From: Firmicutes bacterium UBA6226
GTDB taxonomy: Bacteria; Bacillota_A; Clostridia; Peptostreptococcales; Acidaminobacteraceae
Direction: 5' to 3'
Assembly: GCA_002441045.1 (NCBI GenBank)
Contig: DJWQ01000250.1
Coordinates: forward strand, 1 to 22,706
DNA length: 22,706 nucleotides
The position numbers and the translations under genes are program-made. Below are positions 13,738 through 20,835 of the stretch, piece by piece. The stretch's first letter is position 1; every line of letters starts with the position of its first letter. Below the pieces are notes generated by a model. That model was given only the letters and a program-made list of their open reading frames with translations, made no database searches and was not told where the DNA came from.

Positions 13738-14685
13738 ATGAAGTTATTTGTAAAAGGTGCTCTTGTAGCAATCTTAGCACTATCGATGACTGCATGTTCT
13801 TTGATAAATGATGCTGATCAACCATTTAACGTATTTGATACAAAAATGGATGAATCGATTCATTATGATAAAAGTGTCAAAGGATTCAGTCAAATTGATC
13901 TTGAAATGGACATAACTGTTTCAGAAGTTGAAATCATAAGTACGAATGGCACAGATATTGTTTTTGATCAAGAAGCAAACCTAAAAGAATTACTAGCAAC
14001 TGCAAAATATGAAGAACATGGCGATACGCTTAAAGTCATCTATAGTAATAAGGATTCCTACAAGCTTAAAGCGCAATCGCAAAATAGTAAAATCACTATA
14101 AAAGTACCTGAAGAGATTAATATAAAAATCGACTCAAATTTAAATGTTGGTGATTATAAAATTGATGCGAACAAGTTGACGCTAACAGAAGTGAATCTTG
14201 AGACAAATGTAGGTGATACAACTTTATCAAGCAATGCAGACCAAAATAATTTAAGCTATATCAAAATGTCGTCAGATGTTGGTGATTTGTTCCTTGATAT
14301 TGAAAATGCAGAAGCTCTAGACACCGTCAAGTTGGATACCAATACTGGAAAAATTAAAAGTTACTTTGATGGTAATTATGAACAAAGACTTGAGCTAGTT
14401 GCGGATACCGATGTTGGTGATATGCAATTGTCATTTAAAGGTGAGTTCGCAGAGGCTGTTAATTTAGATCTTGATGCAAATGTAGGTGATGTTAAGCTTG
14501 AGCTCCCAAAAGGACATGAATTGATATTTGACATCAAAGCACCTGAGTTTACATCCAGCTTAGATTGGGCAAACATCGATTATAGCAAATCGAGAGATCA
14601 ATATAAAGTAGATGGTGACAAAAGTCAGTTTAACATTAAGATTAACCTCAATGTAGGCGATGGCAAATTTAGTTATAGCAATTAA
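13738..14685 (+). CDS. Lipoprotein with repeated NVGD strands (DUF4097-like)
   Basis: 315 residues. A good Shine-Dalgarno (GAGGTGGAG) precedes ATG 13738. The signal peptide ends in MTAC with Cys20, so it is a lipoprotein. From about residue 140 a short unit recurs: LNVGDYKI, TNVGDTTL, SDVGDLFL, TNTGKIK, TDVGDMQL, ANVGDVKL and LNVGDGKF, at intervals of about 20-35 residues. Each unit reads as a turn plus beta strand, so a right-handed beta-helix or toast-rack fold is likely, as in DUF4097 putative-adhesin proteins. No cysteines follow Cys20 and no catalytic motif is seen. Divergent from the C39-like lipoprotein, with 99 bases between starts. Envelope surface role is inferred; ligand unknown. 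Confidence 0.88.
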   Translation: MKLFVKGALVAILALSMTACSLINDADQPFNVFDTKMDESIHYDKSVKGFSQIDLEMDITVSEVEIISTNGTDIVFDQEANLKELLATAKYEEHGDTLKVIYSNKDSYKLKAQSQNSKITIKVPEEINIKIDSNLNVGDYKIDANKLTLTEVNLETNVGDTTLSSNADQNNLSYIKMSSDVGDLFLDIENAEALDTVKLDTNTGKIKSYFDGNYEQRLELVADTDVGDMQLSFKGEFAEAVNLDLDANVGDVKLELPKGHELIFDIKAPEFTSSLDWANIDYSKSRDQYKVDGDKSQFNIKINLNVGDGKFSYSN

Positions 14686-14718
14686 CAAAAAAATTTAAGT
14701 ATGTATTATTTTTTGTAC

Positions 14719-14747
14719 TTGACACCAATTTTACACTCTGTTAACAT
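14719..14747 (+). promoter_or_regulatory. Promoter of the PTS antiterminator operon
   Basis: Consensus -35 TTGACA (14719-14724), 17 bases, -10 TAACAT (14742-14747). The predicted start near 14754 leaves the RAT hairpin (14763) close to the 5' end of the transcript. Confidence 0.77.
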
Positions 14748-14762
14748 ATTGGTATAAGAAAT

Positions 14763-14792
14763 GGTATGTTACTGTTTAATCAGGCATGAACC
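14763..14792 (+). promoter_or_regulatory. RAT antiterminator hairpin 1
   Basis: A 30-base element of the LicT/SacT/GlcT target type: outer stem GGT/ACC, conserved asymmetric internal loops TGTTA and GGCATGA, inner stem CTG/CAG. Binding by the CAT domain should stabilise it and block the terminator at 14783-14823, whose first ten bases are shared. Confidence 0.9.
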
Positions 14793-14823
14793 AAAAGCGT
14801 TGCTTTTTGTTCGTGTCTTTTTT
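14783..14823 (+). terminator. RAT-controlled terminator 1
   Basis: The arm 14783-14798 (GGCATGAACCAAAAGC) pairs with 14802-14817 (GCTTTTTGTTCGTGTC) with one mismatch, then six T. It overlaps the 3' half of the RAT, so the two structures exclude each other. Confidence 0.9.
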
Positions 14824-14860
14824 GTTTAATTAATAGCTGTCTCAATTTAAATTTTGTAAG

Positions 14861-14901
14861 GACACCTTATTCGTAGGGTATAAGATGTCTGTAGCTCAGA
14901 C
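14861..14901 (+). promoter_or_regulatory. Hairpins between terminator 1 and the antiterminator start codon
   Basis: GACACCTTAT pairs with ATAAGATGTC (14881-14889) with one mismatch. The overlapping GTCTG/CAGAC (14887-14891 / 14897-14901) forms an alternative small hairpin. They may affect translation or stability; no known family recognised. Confidence 0.4.
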
Positions 14902-14924
14902 AAATTTATTTAATGGTGGTACGA

Positions 14925-15776
14925 GTGAAAAATAAGTATAAAATTGTAAGAATTTATAATAACAACGCCATTTTAGTCCAAGGCAACGATTCTAAGGGAG
15001 AAGCAGTTTTAGTAGGTAAAGGCATCGGATTTGGGAAAAAAAGTGGCATGGAGGAAGAAATTTCTTCTTCTGAGATTGAAAAGTACTTCATCACCTACGA
15101 TGACAAACTGAAAAGAGATTATCTAAATTTGGTGGAGCAATTAGACGAGCAAATTTTGGCTGTTTGCTCTGAAATCATACAGGTAGCGAACGAGAGCATA
15201 GGCCCTTTAAGCGATCGTGTTCATATCGTTTTGACGGACCATATTGGCTTTGCTCTTGAAAGAATGAAACTTGGGATGGAGATTCACAACCCATTTTTAG
15301 ATGAGATTAAGCTTTTATATCCTAAAGAGTACGAAATGGGATTAAAGGCGCAGCAAATGATTTTATCTCAACTGGGTGTCGCTATTGTTGAAGACGAAGT
15401 TGCATTTATAGCGCTTCATCTAAGTGCAGCGAGAAGTCAAAAAGACGTGAAAGAATCTGTGAAGAATACACGGATCTTAAAAGAACTCGTCAAATTGATT
15501 GAGACCCAAATCGGGACGTCTATTCCTAAAGATTTAACCTATAGTCGATTGATCCACCATCTGAGAGGCGCAATCGACCGTATTGAAACAGGCTATCAAG
15601 TTGTCAATCCTTTGCTTGAGGCACTTAAAAAAGATTTAAAAGAAAGCTTTGAAATCGCAGTATTATTAAAAAAGAAAATTGAATCCGAATATGGCATCAC
15701 CGTACCTGAAGATGAGGTTGGCTTTATGGCCATCCATATAGATCGATTGAAAAGAAATATGAAATTCACTGAATAA
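14925..15776 (+). CDS. BglG-family transcriptional antiterminator (GlcT/LicT type)
   Basis: 283 residues from GTG 14925, which has GGTGGT five bases upstream. ATG 14913 is in frame but has no ribosome site and adds only four residues. Parts: RNA-binding CAT domain (1-58, KIVRIYNNNAILVQ), PRD1 (about 68-170) and PRD2 (about 175-283). The four regulatory histidines are present: His106 (TDHIGFA) and His165 (ALHLS) in PRD1, His212 (HHLRGAIDR) and His271 (AIHIDR) in PRD2. Family knowledge: phosphorylation by HPr or the cognate permease switches dimerisation and RNA binding. The two RAT sites around this gene show that it controls itself and the downstream permease gene. By neighbours, the inducing sugar is probably N-acetylglucosamine rather than glucose. 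Confidence 0.93.
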   Translation: MKNKYKIVRIYNNNAILVQGNDSKGEAVLVGKGIGFGKKSGMEEEISSSEIEKYFITYDDKLKRDYLNLVEQLDEQILAVCSEIIQVANESIGPLSDRVHIVLTDHIGFALERMKLGMEIHNPFLDEIKLLYPKEYEMGLKAQQMILSQLGVAIVEDEVAFIALHLSAARSQKDVKESVKNTRILKELVKLIETQIGTSIPKDLTYSRLIHHLRGAIDRIETGYQVVNPLLEALKKDLKESFEIAVLLKKKIESEYGITVPEDEVGFMAIHIDRLKRNMKFTE

Positions 15777-15781
15777 CCATT

Positions 15782-15812
15782 GACGTGTTACTAATTCGAT
15801 TAGGCATGAGTC
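15782..15812 (+). promoter_or_regulatory. RAT antiterminator hairpin 2
   Basis: The same architecture as RAT 1 with changed pairs: outer stem GAC/GTC, loops TGTTA and GGCATGA kept, inner stem CTAAT/ATTAG. It starts five bases after the stop codon of the antiterminator gene and overlaps terminator 2. Confidence 0.9.
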
Positions 15813-15843
15813 AGAAGGGGATCCTTTTGACCATGTCTTTTTT
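15803..15843 (+). terminator. RAT-controlled terminator 2
   Basis: GGCATG (15803-15808) and GTCAGAAGG (15810-15818) pair with CCTTTTGAC (15823-15831) and CATGTC (15832-15837), with one bulged A and a 4-base loop, then six T. It shares its 5' arm with RAT 2. Confidence 0.9.
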
Positions 15844-15924
15844 GTTGCCACAATGAGTTAATTTGATTCAAACGGTCATGCGCGCGACTGTTGAATATAC
15901 AATGAAAAAATCAGGAGGGAATTT

Positions 15925-17322
15925 ATGGGTAACTTTTTTGGTAAGTTGCAAAAAGTTGGTAAAGCTTTAATGCTTCCAATCGCAGTCATGCCTGCAGCAG
16001 CGATACTCCTTCGTTTGGGAGCGGGAGTACCTGGAATTGAAGGCATAGCAGCAGATGTTATGCTCAAAGCAGGAGCAGCAATTTTCGACAATTTATTCTT
16101 GTTATTTGGTATTGGTATCGCACTTGGACTTGCAAAAGACAACCATGGTGCAGCAGCACTTGCTGGTGCAATAGGTGTTTTAGTTACTAAGAACGTTTAT
16201 GAAGTTATCAATCCGGACATTAATACAGGTGTCATGGTTGGTATCATCATGGGTGTTATCGCAGGGGTTCTTTATAACAAATTCCACAACATTAAACTAC
16301 CAGAGTTTTTAGGATTCTTTGGTGGTAAACGTTTTGTTCCAATTATTACATCATTTGCTGGTGTTGGTATGGGTATTGTTTTCGGTATCTTTTGGCCTTA
16401 CGCACAAAATGCAATCGATGCAGTTGGTAACGCAGCTATAGAAGCTGGTCCACTTGGTACTTTCTTCTTTGGTTTTGGTAACAGATTGTTATTACCACTT
16501 GGTTTACACCACGTATTAAACTCTATTTTCTGGTTTACATTTGGTTCATTCACAAATGCAGCCGGCGAAATCGTAAATGGCGACTTATGGCGCTACTTTG
16601 CGGGCGATCCAACTGCAGGTGTATACATGGCTGGTTGGTTCCCAATGATGATGTTTGGTTTACCAGCAGCATGTTTGGCTATGTATCATGCAGCTAAAAA
16701 AGAAAATAGAAAAGCAGTTGCAGGTATGTTTATCTCTATCGCATTTACATCTTTCTTAACAGGGATCACTGAACCAATCGAGTTTTTATTTGCTTATATC
16801 GCTCCTGGTTTATACCTGGTTCATGCGATTTTGTCAGGTCTTTCACTTGCAATTACCCAGCTTTTAGGTGTGCTTCACGGGTTTGGTTTCTCAGCAGGTC
16901 TGATTGACTACTTACTCAATATGCATCTTGCGACAAAAGGTCTTTTAATCATACCGATTGGCTTAGTATTTGCTGTAATTTACTATGTGGTCTTTAGATT
17001 TATGATCACTAAATTTAACATCCCTACACCAGGTAGAATCGATGAAGTGTCTGAAGAAGGCGATGCAATCGTTAGTGAGCTTGGTATTTCTGAGGTTGCT
17101 AGGGGCTATTATAATGCCATCGGTGGACGCGATAACATCGTTGAAATCGACTCTTGCATTACGAGATTAAGATTAACACTTAAAGACACTGCTATCGTTG
17201 ATGAAGCAGCATGTAAACGTCTTGGCGCTGCAGGTTTAATCAAACCTAACAGCAAAAATATTCAAATCGTTGTAGGCACACATGCTGAGTTAATCGCAGA
17301 AGAAATGAAAAGACTTAAGTAG
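15925..17322 (+). CDS. nagE: PTS IICB permease, N-acetylglucosamine type
   Basis: 465 residues, with AGGAGGG before ATG 15925. The IIC membrane domain covers residues 1 to about 375. The IIB domain follows and ends the protein, so IIA is not fused. IIB carries the phosphocysteine Cys411 in EIDSCITRLRL. Segments recall NagE/NagP: PEFLGFFGGKRFVPI, LGLHHVLNSIFWF, the GDPTAGVYMAGWFPMMMFGLPAA-like loop, ITEPIEFLFAYIAPGLY, and GFSAGLIDYLLN rather than the glucose-permease (PtsG) version. Family knowledge: it imports and phosphorylates N-acetylglucosamine, receiving phosphate from IIA. Expression depends on RAT 2. The separate IIA gene starts 251 bases later. Glucose as substrate is less likely but not excluded. 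Confidence 0.9.
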   Translation: MGNFFGKLQKVGKALMLPIAVMPAAAILLRLGAGVPGIEGIAADVMLKAGAAIFDNLFLLFGIGIALGLAKDNHGAAALAGAIGVLVTKNVYEVINPDINTGVMVGIIMGVIAGVLYNKFHNIKLPEFLGFFGGKRFVPIITSFAGVGMGIVFGIFWPYAQNAIDAVGNAAIEAGPLGTFFFGFGNRLLLPLGLHHVLNSIFWFTFGSFTNAAGEIVNGDLWRYFAGDPTAGVYMAGWFPMMMFGLPAACLAMYHAAKKENRKAVAGMFISIAFTSFLTGITEPIEFLFAYIAPGLYLVHAILSGLSLAITQLLGVLHGFGFSAGLIDYLLNMHLATKGLLIIPIGLVFAVIYYVVFRFMITKFNIPTPGRIDEVSEEGDAIVSELGISEVARGYYNAIGGRDNIVEIDSCITRLRLTLKDTAIVDEAACKRLGAAGLIKPNSKNIQIVVGTHAELIAEEMKRLK

Positions 17323-17573
17323 TTTAATGCCTTAAATAATGAATTATTAATAATTTGCTCATAATTAAAAAACATTTATCTTATAAACTGTAACCAGTTA
17401 GAGTGTGAAACTCTATATAACAACTACTAATTTAATCCCCCACAACTTAGTATAGAAGATCTGCTTAGCAGATTCTTCTATCAAATCCCAGTATGTATTA
17501 CGACTGAGGTTTGATAGAGGAATTTGAAGCATTTGATGCGTTTCCTAGTATAGTAGTGGTTTGAGGAGGAACT
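17323..17573 (+). promoter_or_regulatory. Structured leader before the IIA-HPr genes
   Basis: The 251-base gap contains, in order: AATAAT/ATTATT (17335-17348), AACTG/CAGTT (about 17386-17399), TAGAGT/ACTCTA (17399-17415), a 13-bp stem with one bulge (ATAGAAG-ATCTGC / GCAGAT-CTTCTAT, 17452-17480), and a 14-bp stem with one mismatch (CTATCAAATC / GGTTTGATAG, 17477-17516). Last come AGGAA/TTCCT enclosing GCAT/ATGC (17518-17545). The fourth and fifth hairpins share CTAT and cannot both form fully. No T run follows any stem, so none is a plain terminator. Promoter unclear (TTGCTC / TATCTT near 17355-17382 is weak). No known RNA family recognised. Confidence 0.6.
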
Positions 17574-18059
17574 ATGTTTGGATTATTTAAGAAAAAAGAA
17601 GAGAAAGGGTCTATTGAAAAGCTAATCCCTGTTATGACAGGCGAAGTCGTATCAATCGATCAAGTACCCGATGCAGTATTTTCACAGAAAATGCTCGGCG
17701 ACGGCTTTGCTGTGAAACCCACAAATGGAACTGTCGTTTCACCGGTTGATGGCACAATCGTTCAGATATTTCCAACGAATCATGCATTTGGCATATTGAC
17801 TGAAAGTGGTTTAGAAATATTAGTGCATATTGGAATTGATACGGTAGAACTTAAAGGTGAAGGCTTTACACGACTTGTTGAAGTGGATACTAAGGTTAAA
17901 GCAGGTGATCCTATCGTAGAAGTTGACTTAGCGTTTGTCGGAGAAAGAGCAAAATCTTTAATTACACCAGTTGTAATCACAAATAAAGAGAAAGTTAAGC
18001 AAATGACGACACATTATGGTACAAATCTACCAGTGGCGGCTGAAATCGAAATTAACTAG
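17574..18059 (+). CDS. crr: PTS IIA component, glucose/GlcNAc family (Crr-like)
   Basis: 161 residues with GAGGAGG seven bases before ATG 17574. It is a stand-alone IIA domain. The two active-site histidines are His70 (PTNHAFGI) and His85 (LVHIGIDTVELKGEGF), spaced 15 apart as in E. coli IIA-Glc, so His85 is the phospho-acceptor. Other family segments: TGEVVSIDQVPDAVF, GDGFAVKP, and TPVVITN. Family knowledge: it relays phosphate from HPr to IIB. Its sequence recalls the IIA end of NagE, which fits the IICB permease upstream lacking a IIA. HPr starts nine bases after its stop, so the pair is one transcription unit. A free IIA can serve several permeases. Confidence 0.93.
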   Translation: MFGLFKKKEEKGSIEKLIPVMTGEVVSIDQVPDAVFSQKMLGDGFAVKPTNGTVVSPVDGTIVQIFPTNHAFGILTESGLEILVHIGIDTVELKGEGFTRLVEVDTKVKAGDPIVEVDLAFVGERAKSLITPVVITNKEKVKQMTTHYGTNLPVAAEIEIN

Positions 18060-18068
18060 GAGGCGGAC

Positions 18069-18323
18069 ATGCAAGAAGCAATCGTAAAAAGCAAGAATGG
18101 GATTCACGCTAGACCAGCGAGTATGATCGCAAGCTTAGCAAATCAATACAGTGATGAAATTACACTTATAAAGGGCGAAAAATCATATAATGCGAAATCG
18201 ATCATGAGTATTATGAGCATGGGTCTTCAAGAGAACGATCTTGTTAAGGTTGAAGCTAAAGGTGATGGCGCAGATGCTATAGAGCTTGAAATTCAGAAAA
18301 TAATCAACGACATTCAAGAATAA
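18069..18323 (+). CDS. ptsH: Phosphocarrier protein HPr
   Basis: 84 residues, with AGGAGG before ATG 18069. The active-site histidine is His13 (NGIHARPAS), equal to His15 of other HPr proteins; the flanking Arg15 is kept. Ser44 in AKSIMSIMSMG corresponds to Ser46, the HPr kinase site of Bacillota. His and Ser both being present argues for true HPr rather than Crh. It passes phosphate from Enzyme I to IIA and, when Ser-phosphorylated, serves carbon catabolite repression. Enzyme I (ptsI) is not downstream as it usually is; cutC follows instead, so ptsI must be elsewhere. The coupling to IIA rather than ptsI is a less common arrangement. Confidence 0.95.
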   Translation: MQEAIVKSKNGIHARPASMIASLANQYSDEITLIKGEKSYNAKSIMSIMSMGLQENDLVKVEAKGDGADAIELEIQKIINDIQE

Positions 18324-18344
18324 TATCAATATAAAAAATAATCA

Positions 18345-18382
18345 ATAGCCTGTTTATTGGGATTGTCCTGAAAACAGGCTAT
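18345..18382 (+). terminator. Possible terminator after HPr
   Basis: ATAGCCTGTTT and AAACAGGCTAT (11 bp) enclose a 16-base loop. Only CGTTATAATG follows, not a T run, so on the plus strand termination may be partial. An A-rich stretch precedes it. Confidence 0.5.
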
Positions 18383-18405
18383 CGTTATAATGTAATGAGT
18401 ATGGT

Positions 18406-18473
18406 GAATCGATTCAAATGGTTCGACCGAATCATAGATTCTGGTTGAATCGCTCATAGATTCTGAAAATAGT
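18406..18473 (+). promoter_or_regulatory. Repeat-rich control region upstream of cutC
   Basis: GAATC is followed by GATTC three times with spacers of 0, 3 and 7 bases (18406-18415, 18429-18441, 18447-18463). The 12-mer TCATAGATTCTG occurs at 18432 and again at 18454, 22 bp apart. A plausible promoter overlaps: TTGAAT (18445-18450), 17 bases, AATAGT (18468-18473). TATAG/CTATA (18475-18491) follows. This looks like an operator array, regulator unknown. Confidence 0.45.
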
Positions 18474-18517
18474 ATAGGAACATTCTATACATTGAGATAA
18501 ATTACTGGAGGAGAAAA

Positions 18518-19135
18518 ATGATTAGAGAAGCATGTGTGGGTAGTTTTGTAGAAGGAAAAAAGGCGGAAGCATTAGGGGCGAATCGACTTGAACTTTGTGA
18601 TAACTTAGCGGTTGGGGGGACGACACCAAGCTACGGAACGATAATGGCAGCTAAAAAGTACCTTAGTATTCCTTCTTTAGTAATGATTCGCCCAAGAGGC
18701 GGCAATTTTGTATACGATGAAGTTGAGATGGAAATGATGATCAATGACATAAAGGTATGTAAGGAAATTGGAATTGCTGGGGTAGTATTTGGCGTGTTAA
18801 CAGTAGACAATGAACTGGATATGCCAAAGATGAAAAAGCTAGTAGAAATGTCAAAACCTATGGAAATCACCTGTCATATGGCTTTTGATGAAACGTCAAA
18901 TCTCAGCAAGACGCTTGAGCAGCTTATCGAACTTGGGATTGATCGTGTTTTAACGAAAGGTTCGAAAACAAACGCTCTAGACGGGATTGAAACCCTAAAG
19001 CATCTGGTTAAACAAGCAGAAGGTAGAATTAAAATTGTCGCAGGCGGTGGCGTGAATGAAGGTAATTATGCAGCAGTTGCTCAGCAGACTAACGTAGAAG
19101 AGCTACATGGAACTAAAATCGTAGGTGCTTTGTAA
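18518..19135 (+). CDS. cutC: CutC family protein
   Basis: 205 residues with GGAGGAG before ATG 18518. It has the TIM-barrel family signatures: EACVGSFVEGKKAEALGANRLELCDNLAVGGTTPSYG near the N-terminus (read in parts), VMIRPRGGNFVYDEVEMEMM, GVVFGVLT, ITCHMAFDE, RVLTKGSK and VAGGGVN. Family knowledge: CutC was named for copper homeostasis in E. coli, though a direct copper role is disputed; it binds Cu(I) in some species. Here Cys27, Cys118-like and others are present, but no metal site can be proven. It is flanked by its own promoter region with repeats and by the next gene's promoter, so it is probably monocistronic. Confidence 0.9.
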   Translation: MIREACVGSFVEGKKAEALGANRLELCDNLAVGGTTPSYGTIMAAKKYLSIPSLVMIRPRGGNFVYDEVEMEMMINDIKVCKEIGIAGVVFGVLTVDNELDMPKMKKLVEMSKPMEITCHMAFDETSNLSKTLEQLIELGIDRVLTKGSKTNALDGIETLKHLVKQAEGRIKIVAGGGVNEGNYAAVAQQTNVEELHGTKIVGAL

Positions 19136-19183
19136 TCGCATTGAAGCGACAGTGTCTATTTGTATACGCATAAACTTTAAAAT

Positions 19184-19191
19184 GCTATAAT
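19184..19191 (+). promoter_or_regulatory. Extended -10 promoter of the MutS-like gene
   Basis: TGCTATAAT (19183-19191) is a perfect extended -10. No good -35 is visible (TTGTAT is 20 bases upstream). The predicted start is near 19198, 39 bases before ATG 19237. Confidence 0.55.
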
Positions 19192-19198
19192 GGGATGT

Positions 19199-19214
19199 AC
19201 TCCGTTTACGGAGT
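19199..19214 (+). other. Perfect hairpin at predicted transcript start
   Basis: ACTCCG and CGGAGT (6 bp) enclose TTTA. It starts at or next to the predicted first transcribed base, so the mRNA would begin with a stem-loop that could protect its 5' end from decay, or mark an operator. Confidence 0.65.
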
Positions 19215-19236
19215 AATACATATATAGGAGACGACG

Positions 19237-20829
19237 ATGAGTGACAGAAAGCTAAAGAAGCACTTAAAATCTAACTTCGGTCAACCTTCAAAAAACAAAT
19301 ATGCCGAGGATGATTTTGGACGTATCAAGGAATACCTTACCTATCGTAGAAAATTAGGCGTAGATCCTTTTCTAATCGATGAAACCACTTCACGAGATCT
19401 TGATCTCGATACGCTTTTTAAAAGGATTAATCTTGGTTACTCTACTTCTGGAGAACAGATGCTTTATTATTACTTGCATAGTCCTTCACCAGATGAGAAA
19501 ATTTTTAAGCATAGAAAAAATTTGATTCATTTAATGATGAATGAACCTGATGCACGGCTGAATTTATCACTTGCACTTTCGAAGCTTGGGAGAAACAGAT
19601 ATGCGAAAGTGACTGATAATTTTGAGGCAACTGAACGTAACCCACTTTACTTAATTGGCTATTTGACACTTGTGATTGGACTGATTGCTTCAATCGTCAA
19701 TTTCGCCATGACCTTTTCGCAGATTTCAGTGTTTATCATGCTATTCTTTGTCATTATCAACCCGATGATTCGAGAGTGGCGTAGACGTCCAATGATGCAA
19801 GATGTCGCTGCAGTAAATTATGCCGTATCTATGATTATTACCTTTTCAAGAATCAAAAAAATGCGTGTGGATAAACTAACGCCATTGATTGAGGATTGTG
19901 AGGCTGACTTTGTAAAACTAAAACCAGCCATTAAGATTGGAAATGTTTCCGCTGTTTCTGGAAATGAATATATCGAAATGATGCTAGGTTGGTTTCTGCT
20001 GGATTTAATCTCGTACGAGCTTTTAAAAGGCTTTATCGCCAAACATGGTAAAGAACTTTTTAATATTCATCAAAAGCTTGGCGAGATTGAAGCGGCCATA
20101 GCGGTTGCTTCGTTGAGAGCCGGTATAAAAAATGTAACCGATCCTGAAATCGATTATAGTGAAAATACATCGCCTTATATTCATGCGGAAGGGATGGTTC
20201 ATCCACTTGTCGATCAATGCATACCAAACACGATGAATAGCAATCAAGCGATGATTATCACAGGTTCAAACGCATCAGGTAAATCCACATTTCTTAAAAC
20301 CGTTGCCATCAACCATCTGATGTCTCAGAGCATTTGCACTGCTTTTGCTGACAGCTTTAAAGCGAGCGCAATGAACCTATATAGTTCTATGGCCATCTCA
20401 GATAAGCTACTGGCTGGAGAGAGCTATTATATCTCGGAAATCAAGTCCATAAAGCGGATCCTTGAAGCCATCGCAAGAGGAGAACGCGTACTATGTGTCA
20501 TAGATGAGGTCCTCAGAGGAACAAACACAATTGAGCGCATATCTGCATCCAGTGAAATCCTCAGAGCACTTAATGTGCCATCGACGATGTCAATCGTTGC
20601 GACGCATGACCTTGAACTCTGTCAATTACTAAAAGACAGCTACGTCCCATATCATTTCCAAGAAGAAGTTACTGAAACGGAAATGACCTTCGACTATAAG
20701 ATGAAAGAGGGTCAAGCACTTAGCAGAAATGCCATCAAATTATTACATCTTATGGGATTTGAAGCGGATATGGTAAAACGTGCTGACGCTACAGCGAAGC
20801 AATACGTAGAAAGTGGCAAATGGCTATAA
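19237..20829 (+). CDS. Membrane-anchored MutS-like ATPase
   Basis: 530 residues, with AGGAG before ATG 19237. An N-terminal soluble part (1-135) is followed by two close membrane spans at 137-157 and 162-177, then a helical core (about 180-320) and a MutS-type ATPase domain (about 330-530). Walker A is GSNASGKST (343-351), Walker B is LCVIDEVLRGTNT with Asp423 and Glu424, and the His switch is ATHDLEL. It lacks the mismatch-recognition and connector domains of MutS, and has no Smr nuclease end. Family knowledge: such short MutS-related ATPases with spans are common in Bacillota and have no agreed function. Neighbours give no clue. It is probably not mismatch repair. Confidence 0.88.
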   Translation: MSDRKLKKHLKSNFGQPSKNKYAEDDFGRIKEYLTYRRKLGVDPFLIDETTSRDLDLDTLFKRINLGYSTSGEQMLYYYLHSPSPDEKIFKHRKNLIHLMMNEPDARLNLSLALSKLGRNRYAKVTDNFEATERNPLYLIGYLTLVIGLIASIVNFAMTFSQISVFIMLFFVIINPMIREWRRRPMMQDVAAVNYAVSMIITFSRIKKMRVDKLTPLIEDCEADFVKLKPAIKIGNVSAVSGNEYIEMMLGWFLLDLISYELLKGFIAKHGKELFNIHQKLGEIEAAIAVASLRAGIKNVTDPEIDYSENTSPYIHAEGMVHPLVDQCIPNTMNSNQAMIITGSNASGKSTFLKTVAINHLMSQSICTAFADSFKASAMNLYSSMAISDKLLAGESYYISEIKSIKRILEAIARGERVLCVIDEVLRGTNTIERISASSEILRALNVPSTMSIVATHDLELCQLLKDSYVPYHFQEEVTETEMTFDYKMKEGQALSRNAIKLLHLMGFEADMVKRADATAKQYVESGKWL

Positions 20830-20835
20830 ACCTAA

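Noticed and set aside
14763..14823. T-box or riboswitch in front of the antiterminator gene
   Set aside because: No T-box consensus; the element matches the RAT pattern with conserved internal loops and overlapping terminator.
15747..15775. Promoter at the end of the antiterminator gene for the permease
   Set aside because: TTGAAA is present, but the matching -10 (TGAATA) fits only two consensus positions.
15925..17322. Glucose permease (PtsG)
   Set aside because: Membrane-domain segments recall N-acetylglucosamine permeases more closely, although glucose cannot be fully excluded.
19237..20829. Mismatch-repair MutS or MutS2
   Set aside because: No mismatch-binding or connector domain, no Smr domain, and two membrane spans are present.
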